Shown piece after piece: positions 48,005-58,458 of a DNA stretch of 64,000 bases (its first letter is position 1; each line of letters starts with the position of its first letter). The DNA is from an uncultured Bacilli bacterium (GTDB taxonomy: Bacteria > Bacillota_I > Bacilli_A > RF39 > UBA660): contig CAKPDM010000002.1 in NCBI GenBank assembly GCA_934148995.1, forward strand, positions 62,001-126,000. Direction: 5' to 3'. The translations under genes were made by a program, and so were the position numbers. Below the pieces are notes generated by a model, which searched no databases, had not been told where the DNA came from, and saw only the letters and a list, made by a program, of their open reading frames with translations.

Positions 48005-48739
48005 ATGAAAGGAATCTTAGGAAAGAAAGTCGGAATGACACAAATTTTCACAACAGAAGGAAAATTAATTCCTGTAACTGTTGTTTCTGTTGAGCCTAAC
48101 GTTGTAACACAAATTAAGACAACAGGAAAAGAAGGATATGACGCAATTCAATTGGGATTTGATACTATTACTGAAAAAAGAAGTAATAAGCCTGAAATTG
48201 GTCATACCAAAAAAGCAAATACAGAACCTAAGCGCTTCTTAAGAGAAATCAGGGGCGTTAATACAAATGATTATACTTTAGGTCAAGTAATTGATGCTTC
48301 AATTTTCGAAGCTGGAGAAATCGTTGACGTAACAGGTATTAGCAAAGGTAAAGGTTTCCAAGGTGTTATTAAACGTTATAACCAATCTCGTGGACCTATG
48401 GGACATGGTTCTCAATATCACCGCGGAGTTGGTTCTTTAGGAACAATGAGACCAATGCACGTATTAAAAGGTAAAAAGTTACCTGGACAAATGGGTAATG
48501 TAAAATCTACTGTTCAAAATCTTGAAATAGTAGCAGTTGATTTAGAAAACAACATTATCTTAATCAAAGGAAACGTACCTGGACCAAAGAAAGGTCTTGT
48601 TCAAATTAGAACAGCCGTTAAAAAGCCAAATCAAAAAAATGATGCAGCTGACTTAATTACTTATCAAAAGGAAACTAAAGAAGTTATCGAAGAAGCTGTA
48701 GAAGCACCAGTTGAACAAGTAGAAGAAAAGTCAGAATAA
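48005..48739 (+). CDS. rplC: 50S ribosomal protein L3 with acidic C-terminal tail
   Basis: This 244-residue L3 has the conserved KKVGMTQIF start and [17 protein letters not shown] near residue 131. It is longer than the usual 205-215 residues: about 30 extra residues form a Glu-rich tail ending [13 protein letters not shown]3 initiates 50S assembly near the peptidyl transferase centre. It follows rpsJ. Confidence 0.98.
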   Translation: MKGILGKKVGMTQIFTTEGKLIPVTVVSVEPNVVTQIKTTGKEGYDAIQLGFDTITEKRSNKPEIGHTKKANTEPKRFLREIRGVNTNDYTLGQVIDASIFEAGEIVDVTGISKGKGFQGVIKRYNQSRGPMGHGSQYHRGVGSLGTMRPMHVLKGKKLPGQMGNVKSTVQNLEIVAVDLENNIILIKGNVPGPKKGLVQIRTAVKKPNQKNDAADLITYQKETKEVIEEAVEAPVEQVEEKSE

Positions 48740-48781
48740 TCATCACGAAAATAAAAGAAAGTGATTGAAGGAGGAAAAAGC

Positions 48782-49405
48782 ATGAAAAAGGTAAAACTTA
48801 TAAACCTTAAGGGTGAAGAAGTTAAAGAATTAAAAGTAAATGAAATTTTTGATATTACCCCAAATGATAAAGTATTATATGATGCGATTATTCTTCAACA
48901 AGCATCATTACGTCAGGGGACACACTCCACTAAAACTCGTAGTGAAGTAAGTGGTGGAGGAAGAAAACCATGGAGACAAAAAGGTACAGGACATGCCCGT
49001 CAAGGTTCTATTAGAGCTGTTCAATGGGTAGGTGGTGGACGTTATGGAACACCAGTACCACGTGACTATAGTAAAAAACAAAATCGTAAAGAACGTCGTT
49101 TAGCTTTAAAAAGCGCATTTGCTCATAAATTCTTAGATGGAGAAGTTATGGTAATTGAAGAATTAGTTTTTGGAACTCCTAAAACTAAAGAAATGACAAC
49201 TTTACTAAAAAATATGAAACTTGAAGATAAGAAAGTATTATTTGTTGTTGACCAATTCGAAGAAAACGTAATATTAGCTTCAAGAAATTTACAAAGCGTT
49301 GCATTAATTTCTAGTGACGAAGTAAACGTTCTTGATATTGTAAATAGTGACGTTATGGTTATGACAGAAAAAGCTCTTAAAGACGTAGAGGAGGTGCTTA
49401 AATAA
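48782..49405 (+). CDS. rplD: 50S ribosomal protein L4
   Basis: This 207-residue L4 has RQGTHSTKTRSEVSGGGRK near residue 44 (the exit-tunnel loop) and a normal length. I start it at ATG 48782 after GGAGG; an in-frame GTG at 48761 precedes that site. The stop overlaps the rplW start by one base. L4 could also be the operon regulator. Confidence 0.99.
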   Translation: MKKVKLINLKGEEVKELKVNEIFDITPNDKVLYDAIILQQASLRQGTHSTKTRSEVSGGGRKPWRQKGTGHARQGSIRAVQWVGGGRYGTPVPRDYSKKQNRKERRLALKSAFAHKFLDGEVMVIEELVFGTPKTKEMTTLLKNMKLEDKKVLFVVDQFEENVILASRNLQSVALISSDEVNVLDIVNSDVMVMTEKALKDVEEVLK

Positions 49406-49686
49406 TGGATACTAAGTATTTAGAAATCATTAAAGCTCCCGTTATTACTGAAAAAAGTGGAGTTATAGCACAAAATGGAAAATATGTTTTCAAAGTTGAT
49501 TCTAGAGCTAATAAAATAGAAATTAAACAAGCTATTGAAAAAATATTTAATGTTCATGTTAAAGAAATTAGAACAATCAATGTAAAACCTAAGAAAAGAA
49601 GAGTTGGACGCTATACTGGTCTTACAAATCGTTGTAAGAAAGCTATTGTTAAGTTAGCTGAAGGCGAAGAAATTAATCTTGGTTAG
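49405..49686 (+). CDS. rplW: 50S ribosomal protein L23
   Basis: This 93-residue L23 has APVITEKSG near residue 11 and the VKPKKRRVGRYTG loop near 61. It forms the docking site for signal recognition particle and trigger factor at the tunnel exit. It overlaps rplD by one base and is preceded by GAGGAGGTG. Confidence 0.98.
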   Translation: MDTKYLEIIKAPVITEKSGVIAQNGKYVFKVDSRANKIEIKQAIEKIFNVHVKEIRTINVKPKKRRVGRYTGLTNRCKKAIVKLAEGEEINLG

Positions 49687-49703
49687 AAGGAGGAAAATAA
49701 GTT

Positions 49704-50534
49704 ATGGCAATTAAAAAATTTAGACCTACTACACCAGGACAAAGAAATAAAAGTACTCTTGTCAATGAAGAAATAACAAAAAGTACACCAGAAAAGAGTT
49801 TAGTTGTAACACTTAATAAGAAAGCTGGTCGTAATAATCAAGGTAAAATAACTGTTCGTCATCAAGGTGGGGGAGTTAAAAGAAAATATCGTATCATTGA
49901 TTTCAAGAGAAATAAATTTGATGTTGAAGGTGTTGTAGCAAGTATTGAATACGATCCAAATCGTAGTGCTAACATTGCATTAATTAATTATTTAGATGGT
50001 GAAAAAAGATATATTATTGCACCTAAAGGATTAAAAGTAGGAGATAAAATCGTAGCTGGTTCTAATGTTGATATTAAAACTGGTAACGCATTACCTATAA
50101 TGAATATTCCTGTAGGTACTGTTATTCATAATATCGAACTTCGCCCAGGAAAAGGTGGAAGCTTAGCACGTAGTGCTGGAAGTTCTGCACAAATCCTTGG
50201 TCGTGAAGGAAATTATGTAATGATTCGTTTATCAAGTGGAGAACAAAGACGTGTACTTGGAACTTGTATGGCAACTATTGGTGTAGTTGGTAATGAAGAT
50301 TCTAATCTAGTAAAGCTTGGAAAAGCTGGAAGAAAACGTCATATGGGAATTCGTCCAACAGTACGTGGTTCTGTTATGAATCCTAACGATCACCCTCATG
50401 GTGGTGGAGAAGGAAGAGCACCAATCGGACGTAAAGGACCTGTTACTCCTTGGGGTAAACCAGCTCTTGGATATAAAACAAGAAATAATAAACGTACGGA
50501 TAAATTTATTGTTCGTCGTCGTGGAAGTAAATAG
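49704..50534 (+). CDS. rplB: 50S ribosomal protein L2
   Basis: This 276-residue L2 has the conserved [18 protein letters not shown] near residue 52 and [14 protein letters not shown] near 232 with the invariant His upstream. It supports subunit association and the peptidyl transferase centre. Standard position after rplW, with AGGAGG. Confidence 0.99.
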   Translation: MAIKKFRPTTPGQRNKSTLVNEEITKSTPEKSLVVTLNKKAGRNNQGKITVRHQGGGVKRKYRIIDFKRNKFDVEGVVASIEYDPNRSANIALINYLDGEKRYIIAPKGLKVGDKIVAGSNVDIKTGNALPIMNIPVGTVIHNIELRPGKGGSLARSAGSSAQILGREGNYVMIRLSSGEQRRVLGTCMATIGVVGNEDSNLVKLGKAGRKRHMGIRPTVRGSVMNPNDHPHGGGEGRAPIGRKGPVTPWGKPALGYKTRNNKRTDKFIVRRRGSK

Positions 50535-50545
50535 GGAGGAAAATA

Positions 50546-50815
50546 ATGGCAAGAAGTTCAAAGAAAAAACCTTATGTTTTTGATAGATTATTAAAAAAGG
50601 TAAAAGAATTAAACAAAAGTGGTAAAAAAGAAGTAATTAAAACTTGGTCACGCCGTTCTACTATTTATCCTGATTTTATTGGTCATACATTTGCTGTACA
50701 CAATGGACGTGAATTTATTCCTGTTTATGTTACAGAAGATATGGTTGGACACAAATTAGGTGAGTTTGCATTAACTCGTAAATTTGGTGGACACGGAAGC
50801 GACAAGAAGAAGTAG
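50546..50815 (+). CDS. rpsS: 30S ribosomal protein S19
   Basis: This 89-residue S19 has [20 protein letters not shown] near residue 32 and [15 protein letters not shown] near the end. It sits in the 30S head next to S13. It starts 11 bases after rplB with GGGAGG. Confidence 0.99.
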   Translation: MARSSKKKPYVFDRLLKKVKELNKSGKKEVIKTWSRRSTIYPDFIGHTFAVHNGREFIPVYVTEDMVGHKLGEFALTRKFGGHGSDKKK

Positions 50816-50837
50816 AAGACAAGGGAGGAAAATTTAG

Positions 50838-51182
50838 ATGGAAGAGATAAAACAAGCACAAGCAATTGCTAAAATGCAAAGGATTTCTCCAATCAAGGCA
50901 CGTCTTGTAGTTGATATGATTCGTGGTAAAAAAGTTAATGAAGCCCTTGCAATTTTAAGTAATACTAATAAAAAAGCAGCCGTTATGGTAAAAAATACAT
51001 TAAATTCAGCTATTGCAAATGCTACTAACAATCATGATATGAAGTTAGAAAACTTATATGTAAGTGAAGCAAGAGTAGATGCTGGTCCTGTAATGAAGAG
51101 AATTCTATTTGATTCTCGTGGACGTATCGGACATAAAGATAAAAGAACAAGTCACATTGTTATTAAAGTGGCAGAAAAATAA
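50838..51182 (+). CDS. rplV: 50S ribosomal protein L22
   Basis: This 114-residue L22 has ISPIKARLVVDMIRGK near residue 16 and a C-terminal GHKDKRTSHIVIKV segment. Its beta hairpin lines the exit tunnel and is a macrolide-resistance site. Standard order. Confidence 0.98.
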   Translation: MEEIKQAQAIAKMQRISPIKARLVVDMIRGKKVNEALAILSNTNKKAAVMVKNTLNSAIANATNNHDMKLENLYVSEARVDAGPVMKRILFDSRGRIGHKDKRTSHIVIKVAEK

Positions 51183-51197
51183 TAAGGAGGAGAAAAA

Positions 51198-51851
51198 ATG
51201 GGACAAAAAGTTGATCCAATAGGACTAAGACTTGGAATCAATAAAGATTGGGAAGCAAAATGGTATGCTTCAAAAAATGATTTCGCAAAAGTTTTAGCTA
51301 ACGATCTTAAAATTCGTGAATATATCAAAAAGAATTTAAAGAATGCAGGAATTGCAAAAGTTGAAATTGATCGTACTAATAAGAAATGTGAAGTTACCAT
51401 TCATACCTCTAAACCTGGTGTTATCATTGGACGCGGAGGAGAAGAAATTACAAAGCTTAGAAAAGATATGACTAAGGAAATTGGTGAAAATATCAATGTT
51501 TCTATCGTAGATATTAAAAAAGCTGATTTAAATGCGCAACTTGTTGCTGATTCAATAGCAAGCCAAATTACTAATCGTGCATCATTCCGTATGGCACAAA
51601 AAAGAGCTATTAGAAATGCTATGAAAGCAGGAGCAAAAGGAATTAAAACACAAGTATCTGGACGTTTAGGTGGAGCAGATATGGCTCGTAGTGAACATTA
51701 TATTGAAGGAACTATTCCTTTACATACATTACGTGCTGATGTTGATTATGCTACTAGTGAAGCAGATACAACTTACGGAAAAATCGGAGTTAAGGTTTGG
51801 ATCTATAAAGGAGAAATCTTAAACAATAAAAAGGCTAAAGGAGGTAATTAA
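51198..51851 (+). CDS. rpsC: 30S ribosomal protein S3
   Basis: This 217-residue S3 has the KH domain [14 protein letters not shown] near residue 73 and [17 protein letters not shown] near 154. It helps form the mRNA entry channel. It is followed one base later by rplP. Confidence 0.99.
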   Translation: MGQKVDPIGLRLGINKDWEAKWYASKNDFAKVLANDLKIREYIKKNLKNAGIAKVEIDRTNKKCEVTIHTSKPGVIIGRGGEEITKLRKDMTKEIGENINVSIVDIKKADLNAQLVADSIASQITNRASFRMAQKRAIRNAMKAGAKGIKTQVSGRLGGADMARSEHYIEGTIPLHTLRADVDYATSEADTTYGKIGVKVWIYKGEILNNKKAKGGN

Positions 51852-51852
51852 T

Positions 51853-52284
51853 ATGTTAATACCATCAAGAACTAAATATCGTCGTGTTCATAGATTACCT
51901 TACGAAGGCAGAGCTAAAGGTAACGTAGAACTTCATTTTGGTGAGTATGGTCTTATGGCTAAAGAAGGAGCTTGGATTACAGCTAACCAAATTGAAGCAG
52001 CTCGTATTGCTATGACACGTTATATGAAACGTGGAGGAAAAGTTTGGATTAATATTTTCCCACACTTACCATTAACTGCTAAAGCTATTGGTACTCGTCA
52101 AGGAAAAGGTAAAGGTAGCGTAGATAAATGGGTTGCAGTTGTTAAAGAAGGAAAAATTATGTTTGAAATTTCTGGAGTATCAGAGCCTGTTGCTCGTGAA
52201 GCTTTAAGACTTGCAAGTCATAAATTACCTATTCAATGTAAATTTGTAAAAAAAGAGGAAGGTGGTGTTACGAATGAAGATTAG
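51853..52284 (+). CDS. rplP: 50S ribosomal protein L16
   Basis: This 143-residue L16 has [19 protein letters not shown] at the start and [17 protein letters not shown] near residue 81. It contributes to the A-site tRNA platform. Its last 11 bases overlap rpmC. Confidence 0.99.
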   Translation: MLIPSRTKYRRVHRLPYEGRAKGNVELHFGEYGLMAKEGAWITANQIEAARIAMTRYMKRGGKVWINIFPHLPLTAKAIGTRQGKGKGSVDKWVAVVKEGKIMFEISGVSEPVAREALRLASHKLPIQCKFVKKEEGGVTNED

Positions 52285-52474
52285 TGAAATCAGAGAATTA
52301 TCAAATGAAGAAATTAATGCCAAATTAAAAGAATCTAAAGAAGAACTTTTTAACTTACGTTTTCAACAAGCTACAGGTAATCTAGAAAAACCTTCTCGCA
52401 TTCGTGATTTAAGACACACCGTTGCTAGATTAAAGACCGTTTTAAGAGAACGTGAATTAAAGGAAGAAGTATAG
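52274..52474 (+). CDS. rpmC: 50S ribosomal protein L29
   Basis: This 66-residue L29 starts at ATG 52274, inside the end of rplP. The helical hairpin with [16 protein letters not shown] near residue 29 and [11 protein letters not shown] at the end is typical. It lies near the tunnel exit beside L23. Confidence 0.97.
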   Translation: MKISEIRELSNEEINAKLKESKEELFNLRFQQATGNLEKPSRIRDLRHTVARLKTVLRERELKEEV

Positions 52475-52484
52475 GAGGGAATTT

Positions 52485-52745
52485 ATGGATAAGAAGAAAA
52501 GCCATGAGTTAGTAGGTAAAGTTGTTAGTGCTAGTAATGATAAAACAATTACTGTACTTGTAGAAACACATAAAATGCACCCACTATATCATAAAAGAGT
52601 AAAATCATCAAAAAAATATAGTGTTCATGATGAAACAAATAAAGCTAAAGTAGGAGATGTTGTAAGAATCGTTGAAACTAGACCACTTTCTAAAACAAAA
52701 CATTTCTACTTAAAAGAAATCGTAAAAGAAGCTATAGTTTTATAG
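52485..52745 (+). CDS. rpsQ: 30S ribosomal protein S17
   Basis: This 86-residue S17 has [19 protein letters not shown] near residue 10 and [13 protein letters not shown] near the end. It binds 16S rRNA helix 11 early in assembly. AGGAGGG precedes its start. Confidence 0.98.
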   Translation: MDKKKSHELVGKVVSASNDKTITVLVETHKMHPLYHKRVKSSKKYSVHDETNKAKVGDVVRIVETRPLSKTKHFYLKEIVKEAIVL

Positions 52746-52770
52746 TAATAGAAAAAGGAGGATGTAATCG

Positions 52771-53139
52771 ATGTTACAACAGGAAAGTAGATTAAAAGTT
52801 GCTGATAACTCTGGAGCACGTGAATTACTAGTAATTCGTGTACTTGGTGGAAGTCATGTTAAGACTGGAAATATTGGTGATGTAGTAGTAGGAACTGTGA
52901 AAAATGCTATTCCAAACTCCCCATACCCAAAAGGTAAGGTTGTAAAAGCTGTTATTGTTCGTAGTAAACAAGGTCTAAGACGTGAAGATGGTAGTTATAT
53001 CAAATTTGATGACAATGCTTGTGTTATCATTCGTGATGATAAAACTCCTGTCGGAACTCGTATTTTTGGACCAGTAGCACGTGAACTTCGTGAGAAAGAT
53101 TATATGAAGATAGTATCCCTTGCAAAAGAGGTATTATAA
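52771..53139 (+). CDS. rplN: 50S ribosomal protein L14
   Basis: This 122-residue L14 has [20 protein letters not shown] near residue 8 and [20 protein letters not shown] near the end. It takes part in inter-subunit bridge B8 and binds RsfS. AGGAGG lies upstream. Confidence 0.99.
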   Translation: MLQQESRLKVADNSGARELLVIRVLGGSHVKTGNIGDVVVGTVKNAIPNSPYPKGKVVKAVIVRSKQGLRREDGSYIKFDDNACVIIRDDKTPVGTRIFGPVARELREKDYMKIVSLAKEVL

Positions 53140-53149
53140 GGAGGTTATT

Positions 53150-53458
53150 ATGAAGTTAAAAGTTGGAGATAAAGTAGAAGTAATTTCTGGTTCTGATAAA
53201 GGAAAAACTGGTAATATTATCAAGACATTAAGAAAAGAAAACAAAGTTATCGTTGAAGGTGTTCATATTGTTAAGAAACATCAAAAAGGTAATGGTCAAG
53301 TAACTGGTGGTATTCTAGAAGTAGAAGCACCAATTGATGCTAGTAATGTTATGATAATTGATCCAAAAACTAAAAAGAGAACAAGAATTGGTTATACTAA
53401 GGATAAAAACGATAAAAAAGTAAGAATTAGTGTCAAATCAAAAGAGACACTTGATTAG
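53150..53458 (+). CDS. rplX: 50S ribosomal protein L24
   Basis: This 102-residue L24 starts at ATG 53150, eight bases after AAGGAGG. The KOW segment KVGDKVEVISGSDKGKTGNI (residues 3-22) is diagnostic. It is an assembly initiator of the large subunit. Confidence 0.98.
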   Translation: MKLKVGDKVEVISGSDKGKTGNIIKTLRKENKVIVEGVHIVKKHQKGNGQVTGGILEVEAPIDASNVMIIDPKTKKRTRIGYTKDKNDKKVRISVKSKETLD

Positions 53459-53477
53459 TGGAAGGAGGGTATAACGA

Positions 53478-54017
53478 ATGAACCGCCTAAAAGAAAAGTA
53501 CGTAAATGAAATTGTTCCAAGTTTAATGAACAAATATAATTATAAATCAATTATGGAAGTACCTAAGTTAGATAAAGTAGTTATTAACATGGGTGTTGGT
53601 GATGGAGCTAGCAATGCAAAATTATTAGATGCTGCTGTTAGTGATTTAGCTAAGATTTCTGGACAAAAACCAGTAGTTACAAAGGCTAAAAAATCAATCG
53701 CTGGATTTAAAATCAGAGAAGGACAAAAAATCGGATGTAAGGTAACTCTAAGAGGAGAAAATATGTATAACTTTGTTGATAAGTTAATTTCTATCTCTCT
53801 TCCTCAAGTACGTGACTTCCGTGGTGTTAGTCCTAAATCATTTGATGGACGTGGAAATTATACTTTAGGTATTAAAGAACAATTAATCTTCTCAGAAATC
53901 AATTATGATGAAGTTGTAAAAGTACGTGGTATGGATATCGTATTTGTTACCACTGCAAAGACCAATGAAGAAGCTTATGACTTATTAAATGAACTAGGAA
54001 TTCCATTTAGAAAGTAA
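53478..54017 (+). CDS. rplE: 50S ribosomal protein L5
   Basis: This 179-residue L5 has [16 protein letters not shown] near residue 24 and [17 protein letters not shown] near 113. It holds 5S rRNA and contacts the P-site tRNA. Standard place before rpsN. Confidence 0.99.
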   Translation: MNRLKEKYVNEIVPSLMNKYNYKSIMEVPKLDKVVINMGVGDGASNAKLLDAAVSDLAKISGQKPVVTKAKKSIAGFKIREGQKIGCKVTLRGENMYNFVDKLISISLPQVRDFRGVSPKSFDGRGNYTLGIKEQLIFSEINYDEVVKVRGMDIVFVTTAKTNEEAYDLLNELGIPFRK

Positions 54018-54030
54018 TTGGAGGGATAAA

Positions 54031-54216
54031 ATGGCAAAAAAAAGTATGATTGTAAAAAATAGTAGAAAGCCAAAATTCAAAGTACGTGAATATACACGTT
54101 GTACACGTTGTGGTAGACCTCACGCTGTTATGAGTAAGTTTGGGATCTGTCGTATATGCTTCCGTGAATTGGCTTCAAAAGGACAAATACCAGGCGTTAA
54201 GAAATCAAGCTGGTAG
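54031..54216 (+). CDS. rpsN: 30S ribosomal protein S14, zinc-binding type Z
   Basis: This 61-residue S14 has CTRCGRPH near residue 23 and CRICFRELA near 39, the four cysteines of the short zinc-binding form (C+). It lies in the 30S head. A zinc-free paralogue, if any, would be elsewhere. Confidence 0.98.
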   Translation: MAKKSMIVKNSRKPKFKVREYTRCTRCGRPHAVMSKFGICRICFRELASKGQIPGVKKSSW

Positions 54217-54233
54217 AAGGAAGGAGGATAAGA

Positions 54234-54641
54234 ATGGCTGTAGTTACAGACGTAGTTGCGGATATGTTAACTCGTATTCGTAATGCTAATCAAATGCGTT
54301 ATGAAAAAGTAGTTGTACCTTCATCAAATGTTAAAGTTGAAATTGCAAGAATTTTAAAAGAAGAAGGATTTATTAAAGACTACAAAGTTGAAAAGAAAGA
54401 TAATGATGTACAAGGTGAGATTATCCTTACCTTAAAATATGGTGAAAAGAAAGAAAGAGTTCTTACAGGACTTAAAAGAATTTCAAAACCAGGACTTCGT
54501 GTTTATGTTAAAAACGATGAAATTCCTCGTGTTTTAAATGGATTAGGAATTGCAATTATTTCTACATCACAAGGAATTATGACTGATAAACAAGCTCGTA
54601 AATTAAACATTGGTGGCGAAGTTTTAGCATACATTTGGTAA
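54234..54641 (+). CDS. rpsH: 30S ribosomal protein S8
   Basis: This 135-residue S8 has [11 protein letters not shown] near residue 10 and [20 protein letters not shown] near the end. S8 binds the 16S central domain and in E. coli represses the spc operon. AGGAGG precedes ATG 54234. Confidence 0.99.
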   Translation: MAVVTDVVADMLTRIRNANQMRYEKVVVPSSNVKVEIARILKEEGFIKDYKVEKKDNDVQGEIILTLKYGEKKERVLTGLKRISKPGLRVYVKNDEIPRVLNGLGIAIISTSQGIMTDKQARKLNIGGEVLAYIW

Positions 54642-54656
54642 AAGGAAGGTGAAAAA

Positions 54657-55187
54657 ATGAGCCGTATTGGAAATCGTAAAATTGAAGTTCCTGAAGGAGT
54701 AACAGTTAAGGTAGAAAATGATATCGTAACAGTTACTGGCCCAAAAGGAAGCTTGTCTCAAAAAATGTTAAAAGGTATTTCTTTAGAGCAAGAAGGAAAT
54801 ACAATCACATTAACTAGAGTTAACGATGCAGCGAAAGCAATGCATGGAACAATGAATGCACTTCTTCATAATATGATCCTTGGAGTAACTAAGGGATATG
54901 AAAAAGGTCTAGAAATCATTGGTGTTGGTTACAGATTTAATGTAGCTGGTAACAAGTTAACAATTAATGCTGGATATTCTCATCCTGTAGTTATGGATGT
55001 CCCTGAAGGACTTACGGTAGAAGCTCCTAGCAATACTGAAATCGTAGTTAAAGGTATTGACAAAGTGTTAGTTGGTGAATTTGCTGCTAATGTTCGTAAA
55101 GTAAGAAAACCTGAACCTTACAAAGGAAAAGGTATTCGTTATAAAGATGAACATATTCAACGTAAAGAAGGAAAGAAAGCTGCTTAG
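54657..55187 (+). CDS. rplF: 50S ribosomal protein L6
   Basis: This 176-residue L6 has MSRIGNRKIEVPEGV at the start and PEPYKGKGIRYKDEHIQRKE near the end. It lies by the sarcin-ricin loop. Standard length and order. Confidence 0.99.
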   Translation: MSRIGNRKIEVPEGVTVKVENDIVTVTGPKGSLSQKMLKGISLEQEGNTITLTRVNDAAKAMHGTMNALLHNMILGVTKGYEKGLEIIGVGYRFNVAGNKLTINAGYSHPVVMDVPEGLTVEAPSNTEIVVKGIDKVLVGEFAANVRKVRKPEPYKGKGIRYKDEHIQRKEGKKAA

Positions 55188-55205
55188 TAGGAAGGAGAGA
55201 AAATT

Positions 55206-55568
55206 ATGGTTAGTAAAAAATCAAGAAATAGTATGAGAGAAGTACGTCATGCTAGAATAAGAAGACAGTTACATGGTACTGAAGCTGCTCCTCGTCTTAG
55301 TGTATTTCGCTCAAATACAGGGGTTTATGCCCAAATTATCGATGACGATAATGGAAAAACATTAGTATCTGCTTCTTCATTAGATAAAGATTTAAAATTA
55401 AAGAATGGTTCTAATATTGAAGCAGCTAGTAAAGTCGGTGAAAGTATTGCTAAGAAAGCAAAAGAAGCTGGCATTACAAAAGTAGTATTTGATAGAGGTG
55501 GATATCTTTATCATGGACGTGTAAAAGCTTTAGCTGATGCTGCACGTAGTAATGGATTAGAATTCTAA
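55206..55568 (+). CDS. rplR: 50S ribosomal protein L18
   Basis: This 120-residue L18 has [19 protein letters not shown] near residue 30 and [20 protein letters not shown] near 98. It binds 5S rRNA together with L5. Standard order before rpsE. Confidence 0.99.
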   Translation: MVSKKSRNSMREVRHARIRRQLHGTEAAPRLSVFRSNTGVYAQIIDDDNGKTLVSASSLDKDLKLKNGSNIEAASKVGESIAKKAKEAGITKVVFDRGGYLYHGRVKALADAARSNGLEF

Positions 55569-55580
55569 GGAGGAAAAAAT

Positions 55581-56090
55581 ATGCAAAAGCAAACAAGTGA
55601 AGCCAAGAACAAAGAATTTGAAGAATTAGTAGTTGAAGTAAAAAGCGTTACTAAAGTTACTAAGGGTGGTAGAAATCGTCGTTTCTCTGCAATCGTTGTT
55701 ATTGGTAATAGAAAAGGAAAAGTTGGCTTAGGTACTGGTAAAGCTAGCGAAGTACCTGATGCTATTAAAAAAGCTATTCAAGCTGCTAATAAAAACCTAA
55801 TCACTGTTCCTCTTGTAGAGGGAAGAACTATTCCTCATGAAGTTGTTGGACGTAGTGGTGCTGCTAGAGTTATGTTAAAACCTGCTAAAGAAGGTACTGG
55901 AGTTATCGCTGGTGGTAGCGTTCGTGCTATCTTAGATTTAGCTGGAGTTCGTGATGTTGTTTCTAAATCTTTAGGAGCTAGAACTAAACTAAACATGGCA
56001 GAAGCTGCAATGAATGGTTTAAAAAGTATGAGAACAATCGAAGAAGTTGCCCAACTTCGTGGTAAAAAAGAAGAGGAGATTTTAGGATAA
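55581..56090 (+). CDS. rpsE: 30S ribosomal protein S5
   Basis: This 169-residue S5 has [18 protein letters not shown] near residue 26 and [20 protein letters not shown] near 92. It guards decoding accuracy. Its stop overlaps the rplO start by one base, so the rpmD (L30) gene usually placed here is missing. Confidence 0.99.
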   Translation: MQKQTSEAKNKEFEELVVEVKSVTKVTKGGRNRRFSAIVVIGNRKGKVGLGTGKASEVPDAIKKAIQAANKNLITVPLVEGRTIPHEVVGRSGAARVMLKPAKEGTGVIAGGSVRAILDLAGVRDVVSKSLGARTKLNMAEAAMNGLKSMRTIEEVAQLRGKKEEEILG

Positions 56091-56533
56091 TGAAGTTACA
56101 TGAATTAGAAAAAAATATTGGTGCTAAACACTCTAAAAAGCGTGTAGGTCGTGGATCTGGTTCTGGTTTAGGTAAAACATCAGGTCGTGGACAAAAAGGG
56201 CAAAAGGCACGTAGCGGTGGAAGCATAAATCCAGTATTTGAAGGTGGACAATTACCATTATATCGTCGTCTACCTAAAAGAGGATTTAGTAACTATCCTT
56301 TCAAGAAAGAATATGCTGTTATTAATCTTTCAGATTTAAATGTATTTGAAGATGGAACAGTTGTTACTCCTGCTTTATTAAAAGAAAAAGGAATTGTTAA
56401 AAAACAACTTTCAGGAATTAAAGTATTAGGAGAAGGACAATTAGATAAAAAAATTACTGTTCAAGCTCACAAATTTTCTAAGAGTGCATTGGACAAGATT
56501 AACGAATCAGGAAGTAAAGCTGAGGTGATCTAG
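56090..56533 (+). CDS. rplO: 50S ribosomal protein L15
   Basis: This 147-residue L15 has [20 protein letters not shown] near residue 18 and [17 protein letters not shown] near 47. It stabilises the core of the large subunit. It follows rpsE directly and precedes secY by one base. Confidence 0.99.
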   Translation: MKLHELEKNIGAKHSKKRVGRGSGSGLGKTSGRGQKGQKARSGGSINPVFEGGQLPLYRRLPKRGFSNYPFKKEYAVINLSDLNVFEDGTVVTPALLKEKGIVKKQLSGIKVLGEGQLDKKITVQAHKFSKSALDKINESGSKAEVI

Positions 56534-56534
56534 T

Positions 56535-57803
56535 ATGACATCTCTAGTGAAGCAACTATTCAAACCTACTAATAGAGATTTGCTAAAAAGAATAGGTTTT
56601 ACAACTTTAGTTCTTGCTATATTTATTATTGGAACAACTATTCAAGTTCCAGGAACAGAAAGTATAACTAAGAATCTTGGATTCCTAGAATTAATTAATT
56701 CGATGGGTGGAGGAGCATTACAAAACTTTTCAATATTTGCTTTAGGTGTTATGCCTTATATTACAGCTACCATTTTAATGCAATTATTACAAGAAATAGT
56801 TCCTTCCTTACAAGAGTTAAGTAAACAAGGTTATACTGGAAGACAAAAAATTAATAGAATATCTCGTTATTTAGGTATATTATTTGCTTTCATTGAAGGC
56901 TATGCATTTTCTTTTATGTTTTTAGGAAAATCTGCTGCTCCTATGGATTACTTATATGTTTCTCTTATATTAACAGCAGGTACTGCATTGCTTCTATGGT
57001 TAGGAGATCAGATATCACAAAAAGGTATAGGTAATGGTTTAAGTCTTATAATTATGGCTGGAATCATTGCTACTTTACCACAAATGTTTATTGATGCTTT
57101 TAATGGCTTAGTTACATTTAGTGGTACAACTCAACAAATCGCTTTTGGTTTAGTTAAGTTTATACTTTTTGTTTTAATTTATTTTGGGATTGTTGTAGGT
57201 GTTATTTTTGTTCAAGAAGCAGAAAGAAAAATTCCTATTCAATATGCCAATAAATCTGGAAGTTTTGGAAATCAAGCTTCTAGTTTCGTACCAATTAAAA
57301 TAAATAGTGCTAACGTTGTACCAGTTATTTTCGCATCAAGCGTTTTAGCTATTCCAACTATTATTTCAGCACTAGTAAATAAAGAAAGTGTTACTTTATT
57401 TATTCAAAAATACTTGACCTATACTACACCAGTTGGTTTTATGATTTATGTTATTTTAATATTCTTATTTGGTTTTGTTTATACATATATGATATTTAAA
57501 CCAGAAGAGTTTTCAAAGAATTTAGCAGAGAATGGTGGTTATATTCCAGGAATAAGACCTGGCGAAGAAACTAAGAATTATTTTTCTAAGGTTTTAATGA
57601 GAGTTACTTGCATTGGTAGCGGTTTCTTATGTATTATAGTAGCTTTACCAATAATTTTCTCAAATGTAACTAGTTTACCAAGTAGTGTTAGTATTGGTGG
57701 TACAGGACTTTTAATCGTTGTTGGTGTTGCCCTAGAAACTTATAAACAAATAGAAGGTAGTCTTCTTTCTAGAAATTATAAGAAAGGATATCACCGTCGA
57801 TGA
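56535..57803 (+). CDS. secY: protein translocase subunit SecY
   Basis: This 422-residue channel protein has about ten hydrophobic helices. The conserved FALGVMPYITATILMQLL lies near residue 68, and the cytoplasmic-loop motif ENGGYIPGIRPGEETKNY near 332. With SecE and SecG in the same window it completes SecYEG. It overlaps adk by four bases. Confidence 0.99.
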   Translation: MTSLVKQLFKPTNRDLLKRIGFTTLVLAIFIIGTTIQVPGTESITKNLGFLELINSMGGGALQNFSIFALGVMPYITATILMQLLQEIVPSLQELSKQGYTGRQKINRISRYLGILFAFIEGYAFSFMFLGKSAAPMDYLYVSLILTAGTALLLWLGDQISQKGIGNGLSLIIMAGIIATLPQMFIDAFNGLVTFSGTTQQIAFGLVKFILFVLIYFGIVVGVIFVQEAERKIPIQYANKSGSFGNQASSFVPIKINSANVVPVIFASSVLAIPTIISALVNKESVTLFIQKYLTYTTPVGFMIYVILIFLFGFVYTYMIFKPEEFSKNLAENGGYIPGIRPGEETKNYFSKVLMRVTCIGSGFLCIIVALPIIFSNVTSLPSSVSIGGTGLLIVVGVALETYKQIEGSLLSRNYKKGYHRR

Positions 57804-58456
57804 AAAATATTATATTAATTGCTCCCCCTGCTGCTGGTAAGGGGACACAAAGTTCTTTAATCGAAGAAAAGTATAATCTTCCACATATAAGTACTGGGGA
57901 TATCTTAAGAGATATCTCCAAGGAAGATTCAGAAATAGGTCGTTATATTTTAGAAACATTATCATCAGGTGGATTGGTAAAAGATGAAATCATCTATGAA
58001 TTAATTGAAAAAAGATTAAAACAAGATGATTGTAAAAATGGTTGTATTTTAGATGGTTTTCCAAGAAATTTAGAACAAGCTAAAAAATATGATGAAATCT
58101 TATCAAGATTAAATCAAAAATTAGATTATGTTTTAGTTCTAGATATTGATTCAAAAATACTAGAAAAGCGTATTACTGGAAGACGTATCTGTTCTAATTG
58201 TGGTGCTGTTTATAATATAAATACTGAAGCACAAAAACCAAAAGAGGAATCTATTTGTGATAATTGTGGTGGTAGATTAGAACAAAGAAATGATGATAAT
58301 GTAGAGTCATTTCAAAATCGATATAAAGTTTATGAAGAAAAAACTGCACCACTTCTTGACTATTACAAACAAAATGGTGTATTATATGTAATCAATGGTG
58401 TTGGAAGTGTGCAAGAAGTTTTTGAACGTATAGATAAGGTTTTAAAGGGGAGATAG
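57800..58456 (+). CDS. adk: adenylate kinase
   Basis: This 218-residue enzyme converts ATP plus AMP to two ADP. The P-loop is APPAAGKGTQ near residues 8-17; most family members have GxPGAGKGT, so Pro-Ala at this point is a small variation. The LID carries a four-Cys zinc site (CSNCG near 130 and CDNCG near 153). DGFPRN near 85 is standard. It is in the usual secY-adk-map order. Confidence 0.98.
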   Translation: MKNIILIAPPAAGKGTQSSLIEEKYNLPHISTGDILRDISKEDSEIGRYILETLSSGGLVKDEIIYELIEKRLKQDDCKNGCILDGFPRNLEQAKKYDEILSRLNQKLDYVLVLDIDSKILEKRITGRRICSNCGAVYNINTEAQKPKEESICDNCGGRLEQRNDDNVESFQNRYKVYEEKTAPLLDYYKQNGVLYVINGVGSVQEVFERIDKVLKGR

Positions 58457-58458
58457 TA

